From Pseudomonadota bacterium (GTDB lineage Bacteria; Pseudomonadota; Alphaproteobacteria; Reyranellales; Reyranellaceae): a DNA stretch of 22,559 nucleotides. Shown here piece by piece: positions 1-8,130 of the stretch. Location: NCBI GenBank assembly GCA_023386865.1, contig JAEWIV010000063.1, positions 1 to 22,559 of the forward strand. The letters run 5' to 3'. Below the pieces are notes generated by a model. It did not search any database. It saw only the letters and a list, made by a program, of their open reading frames with translations, and was not told the origin of the DNA. The translations under genes were made by a program, and so were the position numbers. How positions within the stretch are numbered: the stretch's first letter is position 1; each line of letters begins with the position of its first letter.

Positions 1-713
1 GGGTCTTCCTCGTTCCAACCGCCTTCCTGGTGCGCCGCGCGCCCGAGGTGATCGACGCACGCGAGCGCGTGGCCGCTGCACCGGGCATGACGATGGGCGC
101 CGCCGATCCCGGCATGACCGCCGGCCAGGCGCTGCGCTCGCCGCAATTCTGGGTGCTGTCGCTCACCTACTTCTGCTGCTGCGCCACGCATTCGGGACCG
201 ATCTTCCACACGGTGAGCTACGCCGTCGCCTGCGGCCTGCCGGTGATGGCGGCGGTCACCATCTACAGCGTCGAAGGTCTCGCGGGACTGGGCGGTCGCG
301 TGCTGTTCGGCCTGGCCGGCGACCGCTTCGGCGCCAAGCGCGTGCTGGTGATCGGCCTGTTCGCCCAGGCGTTGGGCGCCGGCGCCTACTTCTTCGTGCG
401 CCAGCTCGGCGAGTTCTATGCCGTGGCCGCCGTGTTCGGCCTGATCTACGGCGGGATCATGCCGCTCTATGCCGTGATCGCCCGCGAGTATTTCCCGATG
501 GGCATCATGGGCACGGTGCTCGGCGCCTCGACCATCTTCTCGAGCCTCGGCATGGCGCTCGGGCCCGCGGTCGGCGGCTGGATCTACGACACCACCGGCA
601 GCTACGGCTGGCTCTACATCGCCTCGTTCGGCATCGGCCTGGGGGCCATGGCGATCGCGCTGCTGTTCCCGCCCTTCCCGTCGCAACAGCGAGCAACGCC
701 CCAGACGGCGTGA
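1..713 (+). CDS. MFS transporter, C-terminal half (5' end outside window)
   Basis: The reading frame is open from the left edge (frame starting at base 3). The visible part is roughly the second six-helix bundle of a major facilitator transporter. The segment before the GTG at 30 reads as the end of a helix followed by RRAPEV, so that GTG is internal and not the start. A central loop leads into helices starting near FWVLSLTYF. The inter-helix motif GRVLFGLAGDRFGAKRV is the MFS motif A equivalent of the C-half, with G, D and R/K conserved. The tail is short and hydrophilic. Substrate cannot be deduced; the overall look resembles the oxalate/formate or monocarboxylate-like MFS groups (inference). 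It ends one base before the end of the convergent oxidoreductase gene, with no room for a terminator. Confidence 0.88.
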   Translation, partial: VFLVPTAFLVRRAPEVIDARERVAAAPGMTMGAADPGMTAGQALRSPQFWVLSLTYFCCCATHSGPIFHTVSYAVACGLPVMAAVTIYSVEGLAGLGGRVLFGLAGDRFGAKRVLVIGLFAQALGAGAYFFVRQLGEFYAVAAVFGLIYGGIMPLYAVIAREYFPMGIMGTVLGASTIFSSLGMALGPAVGGWIYDTTGSYGWLYIASFGIGLGAMAIALLFPPFPSQQRATPQTA

Positions 714-714
714 C

Positions 715-1740
715 TCAGGCGCCGCTGAACATCGCGCGCAGCCTCGGAGCAACATCGCGCGCGAAGCGTTCGAGACTGGCATTGGTGTCGTCGGGCGTGA
801 GCCCCGGCGGCACCGCCCAGGTGACGATGTCGGTGAGCCCGTATTCGCGGATGAAGGCGGCGAGCTCGCGCACACAGTGCTCGACATCGCCCACCACCCA
901 GGTCTGCGGAATGCGATCGGCTTCGGCGATGCCCTGCACGCCTCCGTGCCCGCCGGACTGCTCGCGAAAGCGATTGTAGATCTCCATGCGCCGCCGCTCG
1001 GCGACGCGGACCTTGCCCCAGTCGCGTTCGCGATCGTCGGTCACCAGGCAGGATTTGATGATGCCGATGCGGTGACTGGCGGGATCGCGGCTCTCGGCCT
1101 TGAGCTTCGCCAGCCAGGGATCGAGCGACTGCCGGCGCGGGCCCTGCGGCAGCAGGTTGGCGCCGACCCGCGCCGCGCGCAGCGCGCCCGCCTCCGACAT
1201 CGCCGCGACCCACAAAGGCGGCCCGCCCTGCTGGACGTAGCCCGGCGTGATCTTCACATCCGAGAATTCGTAGCGTTTGCCCGCGTAGCTGAACGTCTCG
1301 CCGGTGAAGGCGAGCTTCAGCACGTCGAGCCCCTCGTCGGTCAGCGACACGCGGCGCGACACCGGCAGGCCGAAGCCCTTGAACTCGTGCGGCGCATAGC
1401 CCATGCCGACGCCGATCTCCACGCGTCCGCCGCTGATATTGTCGAGCACCGCGAGATCCTCGGCCAGCCGCAGCGGATGGTTGAACGGCAACAGGCAGAC
1501 GTCGCAGGAAAAGCGCACGCGCTTGGTTCGCGCCGCCATGGCCGCGGCGACTGGAATCCACGACGGCAGATAGCCGTCGTCGACGAAGTGATGCTCGGTG
1601 AACCACACGAGGTCGAGTCCCAGCCCGTCGAGCCATACCACCTGCTCCATGATCGCGGCATAGAGCGCCGGGTGGCTCAGGCCCGATTCGGGCGGATTGC
1701 GGAAATCGTAGGCGACGCCCAGACGCAAAGCCTTGGCCAT
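715..1740 (-). CDS. LLM class flavin-dependent oxidoreductase (luciferase-like)
   Basis: A 341-residue protein of the bacterial luciferase-like monooxygenase family (TIM barrel, FMN or F420 dependent). Family marks are WFTEHHFVDDGYLPS near residue 46 (the EHH motif that lines the flavin pocket), the LPFNHPLRLAEDLAVLD stretch, and SGGRVEIGVGMGYAPHEFK, typical of the LLM barrel. Such enzymes oxidise organic substrates using reduced flavin and O2; the substrate here is unknown. The ATG at 1740 has a GAGGGAG ribosome site about nine bases upstream. Length agrees with the family. It is divergent from the ABC-F gene and convergent with the MFS gene, so it is probably transcribed alone. Confidence 0.93.
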   Translation of the reverse strand: MAKALRLGVAYDFRNPPESGLSHPALYAAIMEQVVWLDGLGLDLVWFTEHHFVDDGYLPSWIPVAAAMAARTKRVRFSCDVCLLPFNHPLRLAEDLAVLDNISGGRVEIGVGMGYAPHEFKGFGLPVSRRVSLTDEGLDVLKLAFTGETFSYAGKRYEFSDVKITPGYVQQGGPPLWVAAMSEAGALRAARVGANLLPQGPRRQSLDPWLAKLKAESRDPASHRIGIIKSCLVTDDRERDWGKVRVAERRRMEIYNRFREQSGGHGGVQGIAEADRIPQTWVVGDVEHCVRELAAFIREYGLTDIVTWAVPPGLTPDDTNASLERFARDVAPRLRAMFSGA

Positions 1741-1826
1741 CGGCGTTTTCTCCCTCGCTCGCCTTGCATATGGCGGCCCGCGAGCCTACGTTCACGCCCG
1801 CTCCAAAGCCAACAGGATGTGCAGCG

Positions 1827-1928
1827 ATGGATTTCAACCTGACAGCAAACCAACACCTTGCTCTCGGGGAAATCCGTCTTCATGCCTGCTTCAATCACTG
1901 TCTCTCGCCTCGCCTGGTCGACGCCTGA
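1827..1928 (+). other. Possible 33-codon upstream ORF overlapping the ABC-F start
   Basis: An ATG at 1827, preceded by AGGA at a normal distance, opens a 33-codon frame that runs past the ABC-F start (1882) in another frame and stops at 1928. Its first residues (MDFNLTANQ) resemble the usual beginning of acyl-CoA dehydrogenases, and the similarity fades after about 15 codons. It may be a decayed gene start, a leader peptide whose translation affects the ABC-F gene, or chance. The rest of the 141-base divergent gap shows no promoter that I can define. Confidence 0.2.
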
Positions 1929-3453
1929 CGGCCGGCCTGTCCTCTCCGATCTCGACCTGAGCTTCGGCGGCGAGCGCACCGGCCTCGTCGGACGCAACGG
2001 CGTGGGCAAGAGCACTCTGCTCAGGCTCATCGCGGGCGACCTGTCTCTGCAATCGGGCGAGGTCTCGATCACGGGAACGCTGGGCGTGTTGCGTCAGGCG
2101 GTGCGGATCGCCTCGGACGAGACCGTCGCCGACCTGTTCGGCGCGACCGCAGCGCTCGGCCTTCTGCGACGCGCCGAGAACGGCGAAGCCACCGCCGACG
2201 AAGTCGCCCACGCCGACTGGACGCTGGAAACCCGCATGGCCGCCGCGCTCGATCGGCTCGGCCTCGCCGCCGGACCGTCGACGCGGCTGTCGACGCTGTC
2301 GGGCGGACAGCGCACGCGGCTGGCCCTCGCCGCGCTCGTCTTCGGCGAGCCGGACTTCATCCTGCTCGACGAGCCGACCAACAATCTCGACCGCGACGGG
2401 CAGCGGGCGGTAATCGATCTTCTCGCCGGCTGGCGCGGCGGCGCGGTGGTGGTCAGCCACGACCGCGAGCTGCTGGAGACGATGGACACGATCGTCGAGC
2501 TGACCAGCCTCGGCGCCATGCGCTACGGCGGCAACTTCAGCCACTACCGCGAACGCAAGGCGCTCGAGCTCGCGGCAGCAAGGCACGACCTCGCCGACGC
2601 CGGGCGGCGCGTGGCCGAGGTCGCCGAACGCGCGCAAACGACCGCCGAGCGCAAGGCCCGCAAGGATCGCGGCGGCCAGCGCAAGCGTGCGAAAGGCGAC
2701 ATCCCGCGCATCCAGCTCGACGCGTTGCGCAACCGCAGCGAGGCAACCGGCGGCAGGAATGCCCGGCTGGCCGAACGCCAGCGCGAGCAGGCCATCGACG
2801 ATGCCGCGGCCGCCCGCAAGCGCATCGAGGTGCTGCAACCGCTGACGGTCGCCGTTCCGGCGACGGGACTGCCGGCGGCAAAGCCGGTGCTCCGGCTCGA
2901 CGCGGCGAGCGTCGGCCACGCCGATCGACCGGTGATCCGCGATCTCTCCTTCGCCATCACCGGCCCCGAGCGCATTGCCGTCACCGGCGCGAACGGCTCG
3001 GGCAAGACGACTCTGCTTGCGCTCATCACCGGGCGGCTGTCGCCATGGACGGGAACGGTGCGCCTGATGACCGACGTCGCCATGCTCGACCAGCAGGTCA
3101 GCCTGCTCGATCCCTCGGCATCGATCCGCGACAATTTTCGGCGACTCAATCCACGCGCTGACGAGAATGCCTGTCGCGCCAGCCTCGCCCGTTTCATGTT
3201 CCGGGCCGACGCCGCGCTGCAGTCGGTCGCGAGCCTGAGCGGCGGCCAATTGTTGCGCGCGGGGCTCGCCTGCGTCCTCGGCGCCGCGCCGCCGCAGCTC
3301 CTGATCGTCGACGAGCCGACCAACAATCTCGACCTCGAGTCGATCGCGGCGGTCGAGGCCGGGCTGCGCGCCTATGACGGCGCGTTGCTCGTGGTCAGCC
3401 ACGACGAGGCCTTCCTCGAGGCCATCGGCATCTCGCGCCGCCTGGCCCTGTGA
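1882..3453 (+). CDS. ABC-F family ATP-binding protein (ribosome-associated type)
   Basis: A 523-residue soluble protein with two ABC ATPase domains and no membrane segment, the ABC-F layout. Domain 1 has Walker A GRNGVGKST (about 37-45), signature LSGGQRTRL (139-147) and Walker B ILLDEPTNNLD. Domain 2 has Walker A GANGSGKTT (369-377), signature LSGGQLLRA (452-460) and LLIVDEPTNNLDLES. Both catalytic Glu residues and both switch His residues (VVSHD) are present. The domains are joined by a charged Arg/Lys/Glu-rich linker (about 222-335), the P-site tRNA interaction motif region of the family. ABC-F proteins act on the ribosome in translation quality control or antibiotic protection; which of these is not visible. 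I chose ATG 1882, with GGGGAA upstream, over an in-frame TTG at 1858, because family-like sequence begins with MPASITVSRL. Confidence 0.93.
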   Translation: MPASITVSRLAWSTPDGRPVLSDLDLSFGGERTGLVGRNGVGKSTLLRLIAGDLSLQSGEVSITGTLGVLRQAVRIASDETVADLFGATAALGLLRRAENGEATADEVAHADWTLETRMAAALDRLGLAAGPSTRLSTLSGGQRTRLALAALVFGEPDFILLDEPTNNLDRDGQRAVIDLLAGWRGGAVVVSHDRELLETMDTIVELTSLGAMRYGGNFSHYRERKALELAAARHDLADAGRRVAEVAERAQTTAERKARKDRGGQRKRAKGDIPRIQLDALRNRSEATGGRNARLAERQREQAIDDAAAARKRIEVLQPLTVAVPATGLPAAKPVLRLDAASVGHADRPVIRDLSFAITGPERIAVTGANGSGKTTLLALITGRLSPWTGTVRLMTDVAMLDQQVSLLDPSASIRDNFRRLNPRADENACRASLARFMFRADAALQSVASLSGGQLLRAGLACVLGAAPPQLLIVDEPTNNLDLESIAAVEAGLRAYDGALLVVSHDEAFLEAIGISRRLAL

Positions 3454-3471
3454 CGCTCTTTCGGGCGCCGC

Positions 3472-4383
3472 TCAGTTCGCCGAGGGCCATTGCGCCGTGC
3501 CGGGCGTGGCGACACGGAGGCGATAGAGCGACGTCGAGGCTGTCACGTAAAGACTCTTCAGATCGTCGTCGCCGAAGCAGAAATTTGCCACCCCTTCCGG
3601 CAGCCGGATGACGCCGAGACAGGCGGCGTCCGGAGCGAAGACATGGATGCCGCCGGGACCGCAGCAATAGATGTTGCCGGCGCTGTCGATCTTCATGCCG
3701 TCGGGTGCGCCCTTTCCCGGGCCCGTCGTCTCCGCCCAGACGCGGCCGTTGGCGAGCGCGCCGTCGGCCGTCACGTCGAAGCGACGGATGTGCTTGCGCT
3801 CTGTGTCGTTGACGAACAGGTGCCGTTCGTCGAGCGAGAAGCAGAGCCCGTTGGGCTGGCCGAAATCGTCGGCCAGGAGCACCGGCGCCTTCGGATCGGC
3901 GCCGACCCGCCAGACGCCGCGGAAATCGAGCTGCGTCGGCCGCGGGTTGCCGTAGTACTCGAGGCGGCCATAGGTCGGATCGGTGAAATAGATGGCGCCG
4001 TCCGACTTCACGACGACGTCGTTGGGGCTGTTGAGCTCCTTGCCCTGGTGATGACTGGCGAGGATGGTGCTCGTCCCGCCGGCCTCGGTGCGCGTCAGCG
4101 TGCTGGTGGCGTGCTGGCAGACGACCAGGCGCCCCTGGCGATCCCAGGTGAGACCGTTGGACTGCGCACAGGGCTTGCGGAAGGTCGTGACGCCCTCGGC
4201 CGCCGTCCACTTGCGCATGTGATCGCCCGGCATGTCGCTGAACAGCAGGTAGCGCTCGCGGCCATGCCACAGCGGCCCCTCGGTGAACAGGAAGCCGCCG
4301 GCCAGCTTCTCCGCTGCCGCCGACCCACCGACGACCGAGGAAAACCTCGGGTCGCGAACCTCGACATTGCCCTCTGTCGTCAT
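3472..4383 (-). CDS. SMP-30/gluconolactonase/LRE family protein
   Basis: A 303-residue six-bladed beta-propeller of the SMP-30/gluconolaconase/luciferin-regenerating family, which hydrolyses sugar lactones and related esters using one divalent metal ion. Expected metal ligands are visible: Glu35 in FTEGPLW, Asn in NSPNDVV, Asn in QPNGLCFS and Asp in APDGMKID. No signal peptide, so probably cytoplasmic. The ATG at 4383 follows GAGGAGGAG at a suitable distance; longer in-frame versions up to 4443 would overlap the upstream gene and add unlike-family residues. It starts 25 bases after the DUF4239 gene on the same strand, so the two may be co-transcribed. It is convergent with the ABC-F gene, with an 18-base gap. 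The true substrate is unknown. Confidence 0.92.
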   Translation of the reverse strand: MTTEGNVEVRDPRFSSVVGGSAAAEKLAGGFLFTEGPLWHGRERYLLFSDMPGDHMRKWTAAEGVTTFRKPCAQSNGLTWDRQGRLVVCQHATSTLTRTEAGGTSTILASHHQGKELNSPNDVVVKSDGAIYFTDPTYGRLEYYGNPRPTQLDFRGVWRVGADPKAPVLLADDFGQPNGLCFSLDERHLFVNDTERKHIRRFDVTADGALANGRVWAETTGPGKGAPDGMKIDSAGNIYCCGPGGIHVFAPDAACLGVIRLPEGVANFCFGDDDLKSLYVTASTSLYRLRVATPGTAQWPSAN

Positions 4384-4408
4384 GCCGTCATCTCCTCCTC
4401 GCGCGTTT

Positions 4409-5173
4409 TCACAGCGGCGCCAGCGCCTCGCGCAGGCTGCCATTGGATACCTGCATGAGGCCGCCGAACGGCAGGCCGAGCTCGAGGATCAGATAGAGCG
4501 CTCCCGCTGCCGAGAGGATACAGACACACAGCACCACGGTCAGCGTCGCGTTGGGCTTGGACGACATGGCGAAAGTCGTGAAGATGAACATCAACCACAG
4601 CACCAGCACGACGATGAACGGCGTCGATACCGAATCCGGCGGTTGGGACAGCAGCGCAAGGCGCGTCTGGGAGATGTCGTGGGCGATCTGCAGGGCGCGC
4701 GCCTGCAGCGATGCCTGGCCCGGATTGGCAGGCTGCAATTCGCGGATCATCGCCGCGGCGCTGGTGGCATGCGACCGCCGGCTGATGCGTGGGCGACCCG
4801 CCGCGTCGGCATCGTCCTGCCAGACAGAATCCATCAGGGGCTGCAGGTCGGTGCGGATCTGCTGCCGGATCGGCCGCGCGGCCGGCCCGTAGTCCTCCAG
4901 GACCTCGTCGAGCTCGGTGAAGCTCACCGCCAGGCGGCTGACCGAGGCGCTGGTGTGCTCGAAGGAGGTCCGGGTGGCCGCGAACATCAGCGCCAGGACG
5001 AGGCCGGTCAAGGTCGCCACCAAAGCGGTCGCCAGCCGGATCACTTCCTTGGAATCGCCCGTCAGATGGTGCTCGGGCATCCGGCTTCGCACCAGCGTGC
5101 CGACAAAGGTGCTGGCGACGATGAGGACGAAGGCGATGCCGGCGGTGGCGATGGGACTCAAGCAGTATCTCAC
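4409..5173 (-). CDS. DUF4239 (bestrophin-like) membrane protein
   Basis: About 254 residues with four predicted membrane helices in a two-plus-two arrangement. The first pair is near the N-terminus (GIAFVLIVASTFVGTLV and LATALVATLTGLVLALMFA). A long soluble middle follows with mixed helices (RTSFEHTSASVSRLA, ELDEVLEDYGP). The last pair is FIVVLVLWLMFIFTTFA and a helix ending LILELGLPFGG. This is the DUF4239 pattern, a family of unknown function sometimes described as bestrophin-like. Start choice is uncertain: GTG at 5173 gives the family length, a TTG at 5161 is also possible, and the frame stays open to 5386 but that extension is not family-like. It lies divergent to the TctA gene. Confidence 0.8.
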   Translation of the reverse strand: MRYCLSPIATAGIAFVLIVASTFVGTLVRSRMPEHHLTGDSKEVIRLATALVATLTGLVLALMFAATRTSFEHTSASVSRLAVSFTELDEVLEDYGPAARPIRQQIRTDLQPLMDSVWQDDADAAGRPRISRRSHATSAAAMIRELQPANPGQASLQARALQIAHDISQTRLALLSQPPDSVSTPFIVVLVLWLMFIFTTFAMSSKPNATLTVVLCVCILSAAGALYLILELGLPFGGLMQVSNGSLREALAPL

Positions 5174-5244
5174 AGCTAGTGAAGCGCGCCTTTCTACCGC
5201 GATCACGCAAGCGCGCTCAATGAGGGCGGCTGGGCATCCATGAA

Positions 5245-5261
5245 TGGCGGCGGAACCGCCA
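5245..5261. promoter_or_regulatory. Perfect 6-bp inverted repeat in the divergent DUF4239/TctA gap
   Basis: TGGCGG and CCGCCA flank five bases in the 211-base gap between the divergent DUF4239 and TctA starts. A second, weaker dyad (TCAC-TTGGT-GTGA) lies near 5344, closer to the TctA gene. Either could be an operator; GC-rich sequence makes chance dyads common, so this is only a candidate. I see no convincing -35/-10 pair in the gap. Confidence 0.25.
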
Positions 5262-5384
5262 GGCAAGCCGCGGCGCGCGGCGTTGTCAGGCTGGCGTAAG
5301 GCGCGGTGTTTAGGGTCGAGCCGGGAGGCCGTCGGCGTCACTTCACTTGGTGTGAGGGACCGCTTTCGGGCACGGTGGAGGCAC

Positions 5385-6887
5385 ATGGACCTGCTGCAGA
5401 ATCTCGCGCTCGGCCTGAGCGTCGCCGTCTCCTTCCAGAATCTCCTCTACGCTCTGCTCGGCTGCATGGTCGGCACGCTGATCGGCGTGCTGCCCGGCAT
5501 CGGACCGGTGGCGACCATCGCCATGCTGCTGCCGATCACCTTCCACCTGCCGCCGACCGCCTCGCTGATCATGCTGGCCGGCATCTACTACGGCGCCCAG
5601 TACGGCGGCTCGACGACTTCGATCCTGGTCAACCTGCCGGGCGAAGCCTCCTCGGTGGTGACCTGCCTCGACGGCTACCAGATGGCGCGCAACGGGCGGG
5701 CCGGAGCGGCGCTGTCGATCTCGGCCGTCGGCTCGTTCTTCGCCGGCACGGTCGGCACCATCATCATCGTCATCTTCGCCGAGCCGCTGACGCGCATGGC
5801 GCAGAAGTTCGGACCGGCCGACTATTGCTCGCTGATGGCGCTCGGTCTCGTCGCCGCCGTCGTGCTGGCCAGCGGCTCGGTCATCAAGGCGATCGCCATG
5901 GTGTTCCTCGGCCTGCTGTTCGGGCTGGTCGGCACCGACGTCAACACCGGCGCGCAGCGCTTCACCTTCGACATCCCTGAGCTGTCGGACGGAATCGACT
6001 TCGCGCCCATCGCCATGGGCCTGTTCGGCATCGCCGAGATCGTGGTCAACCTCGAGCGACATTTGACGCGCGGCGGCGCCATCAAGGTCGGTTCGCTGTG
6101 GCCGACCCGCGAGGAAATCCGGCGCGCCTGGCCGGCCGTGGTGCGCGGCACGACCCTGGGCTCGATGCTGGGCGTGCTGCCCGGCGGTGGCCCGACGCTG
6201 GGCGCCTTCTCGTCCTATACGCTCGAGAAGAAGATCTCGAAGAACCCGGGCCAGTTCGGCAAGGGTGCGGTGGAGGGCGTCGCCGCCCCCGAGGCGGCAA
6301 ACAACGCCGCAGCGCAGACTTCGTTCATCCCCATGCTGACGCTCGGCATCCCGTCGAACGCGGTGATGGCGCTGATGGTCGGCGCCATGATCATCCAGGG
6401 CATCCAGCCCGGTCCCGAGGTCATGACCAAGAAACCCGACCTCTTCTGGGGCATGATCGCCTCGATGTGGATCGGCAACCTGATGCTGGTCGTCATCAAC
6501 CTGCCGATGATCGGCATGTGGGTGAAGCTGCTCACCGTGCCCTACCGTTTCCTCGCCCCGGCGATCCTGCTGTTCTGCTGCATCGGCGCCTACAGCCTGC
6601 AGAACTCGACCTTCCACGTCATGCAGGTCGCCATGTTCGGTGTGCTGGGCTACATCTTCGTGCGCCTCGGCTGCGAGGGCGCACCGTTCCTGCTGGGACT
6701 GGTGCTGGGTCCGCAGATGGAGGAGTACTTCCGGCGCGCCATGCTGCTGTCGCGCGGCGATCCGATGGTATTCATCGAGCGGCCGATCAGCCTCGGCCTC
6801 CTGATCACCACCGCCCTGCTGCTCATCCTGATGGCCCTGCCCAGCATCAAGAAGGCGCGCGAGGAAGCCTTCCAGGAAGAAGGCTGA
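5385..6887 (+). CDS. tctA: Tripartite tricarboxylate transporter permease, large subunit (TctA family)
   Basis: A 500-residue, highly hydrophobic protein with the hallmarks of TctA, the large membrane subunit of the tripartite tricarboxylate transporter family. The signature GTLIGVLPGIGPVATIAM lies near residue 31, followed by YYGAQYGGSTTSILVNLPG. A second, inverted-repeat-like copy appears as GVLPGGGPTLGAFSSY further on, and both halves carry the PxxGG/GxGP type motif. TctA normally works with a small TctB membrane subunit and a periplasmic TctC binding protein to import carboxylates with cations. Neither partner is beside it here. ATG 5385 is preceded by GGTGGAG at five bases and gives the usual family length; the frame is open to 5244 but the extra residues are not membrane-like. 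Confidence 0.95.
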   Translation: MDLLQNLALGLSVAVSFQNLLYALLGCMVGTLIGVLPGIGPVATIAMLLPITFHLPPTASLIMLAGIYYGAQYGGSTTSILVNLPGEASSVVTCLDGYQMARNGRAGAALSISAVGSFFAGTVGTIIIVIFAEPLTRMAQKFGPADYCSLMALGLVAAVVLASGSVIKAIAMVFLGLLFGLVGTDVNTGAQRFTFDIPELSDGIDFAPIAMGLFGIAEIVVNLERHLTRGGAIKVGSLWPTREEIRRAWPAVVRGTTLGSMLGVLPGGGPTLGAFSSYTLEKKISKNPGQFGKGAVEGVAAPEAANNAAAQTSFIPMLTLGIPSNAVMALMVGAMIIQGIQPGPEVMTKKPDLFWGMIASMWIGNLMLVVINLPMIGMWVKLLTVPYRFLAPAILLFCCIGAYSLQNSTFHVMQVAMFGVLGYIFVRLGCEGAPFLLGLVLGPQMEEYFRRAMLLSRGDPMVFIERPISLGLLITTALLLILMALPSIKKAREEAFQEEG

Positions 6888-6889
6888 CC

Positions 6890-6908
6890 GGCGCGCGCCC
6901 TTCGCGCC
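6890..6908. terminator. GC hairpin between convergent TctA and SOD genes
   Basis: GGCGCG and CGCGCC can pair around a seven-base loop in the 24-base gap between the two stop codons. It has no clear T-run on either side, so a weak bidirectional terminator is possible but not proven. Confidence 0.3.
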
Positions 6909-6911
6909 CGC

Positions 6912-7427
6912 CTACTCGGTGACGACGCCGCAGACGACCCTGTCGCCGGCATTGCCGGTGGGGTCGGTCTTGTAGTCGTCGGCGCCGGCATGGATGACGA
7001 TGGCCGAGCCGTCGGCATCGAACAGCGAGTTGGGCTGGCCCTTGACCAGCGAGATCATCGGATTGGCAATCTCGATGACCAGGTCGCCGCTGGCCGGAAT
7101 ATGCAGGTTGGGCATGTCGCCGGCATGGGCGCCCTCCTTGGCTTCCATGCCGTGCTTGTGGCCGGCGGGATTGAAATGCGGCCCCGCGCTGGTGAACGGC
7201 GGCTCGCACTTGCCGACCGCGTGGATATGGAAGGCGCGCTGGCCCGGCGGCGCTCCCTTGAGCGTCATCTTCAGGAGAACGCCGTGCGGGGTCTGGGTCA
7301 ACTGGACCTGACCGACGTCCTTGCCCTGGGCGTCCTTCAACGCCGCCTTGGCGGTCTGGGCATGAGCGGGAAGCGCCATCAGGCAGCCCATCAGCGAGGC
7401 GGCACAGATCCATCGACCAAAAGCCAT
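6912..7427 (-). CDS. sodC: Secreted Cu/Zn superoxide dismutase family protein
   Basis: A 171-residue exported protein. Residues 1-23 form a signal peptide ending ALPAHA. The SodC fold is recognised by FHIHAVGKCEPPF (Cu ligands His67 and His69, disulfide Cys74), GPHFNPAGHKHG (bridging His84 and Zn His92), His101 and Asp104 of the Zn site, IVIHAGADDY (Cu His146) and the end AGDRVVCGVV (active-site Arg163 and second disulfide Cys166). All metal ligands are present, so it should convert superoxide to H2O2 and O2 in the periplasm. ATG 7427 has GGAGGT five bases upstream; a longer in-frame start at 7454 lacks a good ribosome site and would spoil the signal peptide. Confidence 0.94.
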   Translation of the reverse strand: MAFGRWICAASLMGCLMALPAHAQTAKAALKDAQGKDVGQVQLTQTPHGVLLKMTLKGAPPGQRAFHIHAVGKCEPPFTSAGPHFNPAGHKHGMEAKEGAHAGDMPNLHIPASGDLVIEIANPMISLVKGQPNSLFDADGSAIVIHAGADDYKTDPTGNAGDRVVCGVVTE

Positions 7428-7485
7428 CAACACCTCCATGTGATCAAACGCCAACCTATCCCATCCGACGGCGTTGCCGCCACCT

Positions 7486-8130
7486 TCAGGCGCTGGCTTC
7501 CTCCTCCACCGTCGAACGGCCGAAGCGGCGCTGGAACAGGCTCATCAGCGCGAAGCCGGCCTGCAGCGGAATGCCGAACAGCACGATGCCGAGGGCGAAC
7601 AGCACCAGCCGGTCGTCGAAGCTGGAAAGCTGCTCAGCCTGGCGCAGGATGACGGTGATGCCCTCGGTGACGCCGATCGCGGCGCCGGCGCTCGACGACA
7701 TCACCATGACGAAGAAGGCCCGGGTCACATTGGGGAAGAACAGCAGCGCGCCGTGCGTCGAGCCGGTCCGCAGGTGACCGACGCCGTCGACCCCGGCATC
7801 GGCAACATAGGCCGCCGAATAGGGCACCAGCGACAGCGCGACGGTCATGACGCCGGACAGCGCGAACGGCACGCCGAGCAGGGTGGCGTCGCGCGGGATG
7901 GCGTTCAGCAGGAAGAACATGACGACGAAGGTCGGCGCCGCCCGCATCAGCGCAATGATCGAGACGGTTATCGCCGCGGCCGCGCCGCCGGCCAACCGTC
8001 CCGCGGCCAGCAGCAGGCCGAGCGCCAGGCCCATGACAAGCGCGATGGCGGCAATCTCGAAGTTGACCGCCATGCCGGCCAGGAACCTCGGCAGGAAGTC
8101 GCCCGACAGGAGCTCGATCAGCGCGCTCAT
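7486..8130 (-). CDS. Amino-acid-type ABC transporter permease (second permease of the unit)
   Basis: A 214-residue membrane protein resembling the HisM/GlnP class of polar amino acid permeases. There are about five helices, starting FEIAAIALVMGLALGLLLAAG and including IIALMRAAPTFVVMFFLLNAIP, which matches the family's R-x-x-P-x-(L/V)-V-x-x-(F)-F element. The ATPase-docking (EAA) loop is diverged: where EAAxxxG is expected I read DAGVDGVGHLRTGST, while the following FFPNVTRAFF...GAAIGVTE keeps the spacing of the family. ATG 8130 overlaps the stop of the upstream fusion gene (ATGA), so it is very likely translated together with it. No ATPase gene follows; the next gene downstream is the sodC gene, 58 bases on. 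Confidence 0.85.
   Translation of the reverse strand: MSALIELLSGDFLPRFLAGMAVNFEIAAIALVMGLALGLLLAAGRLAGGAAAAITVSIIALMRAAPTFVVMFFLLNAIPRDATLLGVPFALSGVMTVALSLVPYSAAYVADAGVDGVGHLRTGSTHGALLFFPNVTRAFFVMVMSSSAGAAIGVTEGITVILRQAEQLSSFDDRLVLFALGIVLFGIPLQAGFALMSLFQRRFGRSTVEEEASA

Noticed and set aside
614..1837. Minus-strand 407-codon frame over the luciferase-like gene
   Set aside because: It is another frame of the same strand; the 341-residue frame carries the EHH and LLM barrel motifs, this one none.
1891..3402. Minus-strand frame of 503 codons inside the ABC-F gene
   Set aside because: Low-complexity Arg/Ala/Glu/Gln translation with no recognisable domain, opposite two clear ATPase domains.
5244..5384. 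Longer TctA protein starting at 5244
   Set aside because: The additional 47 residues are hydrophilic and Arg-rich, unlike TctA, while ATG 5385 has a good ribosome site and family length.
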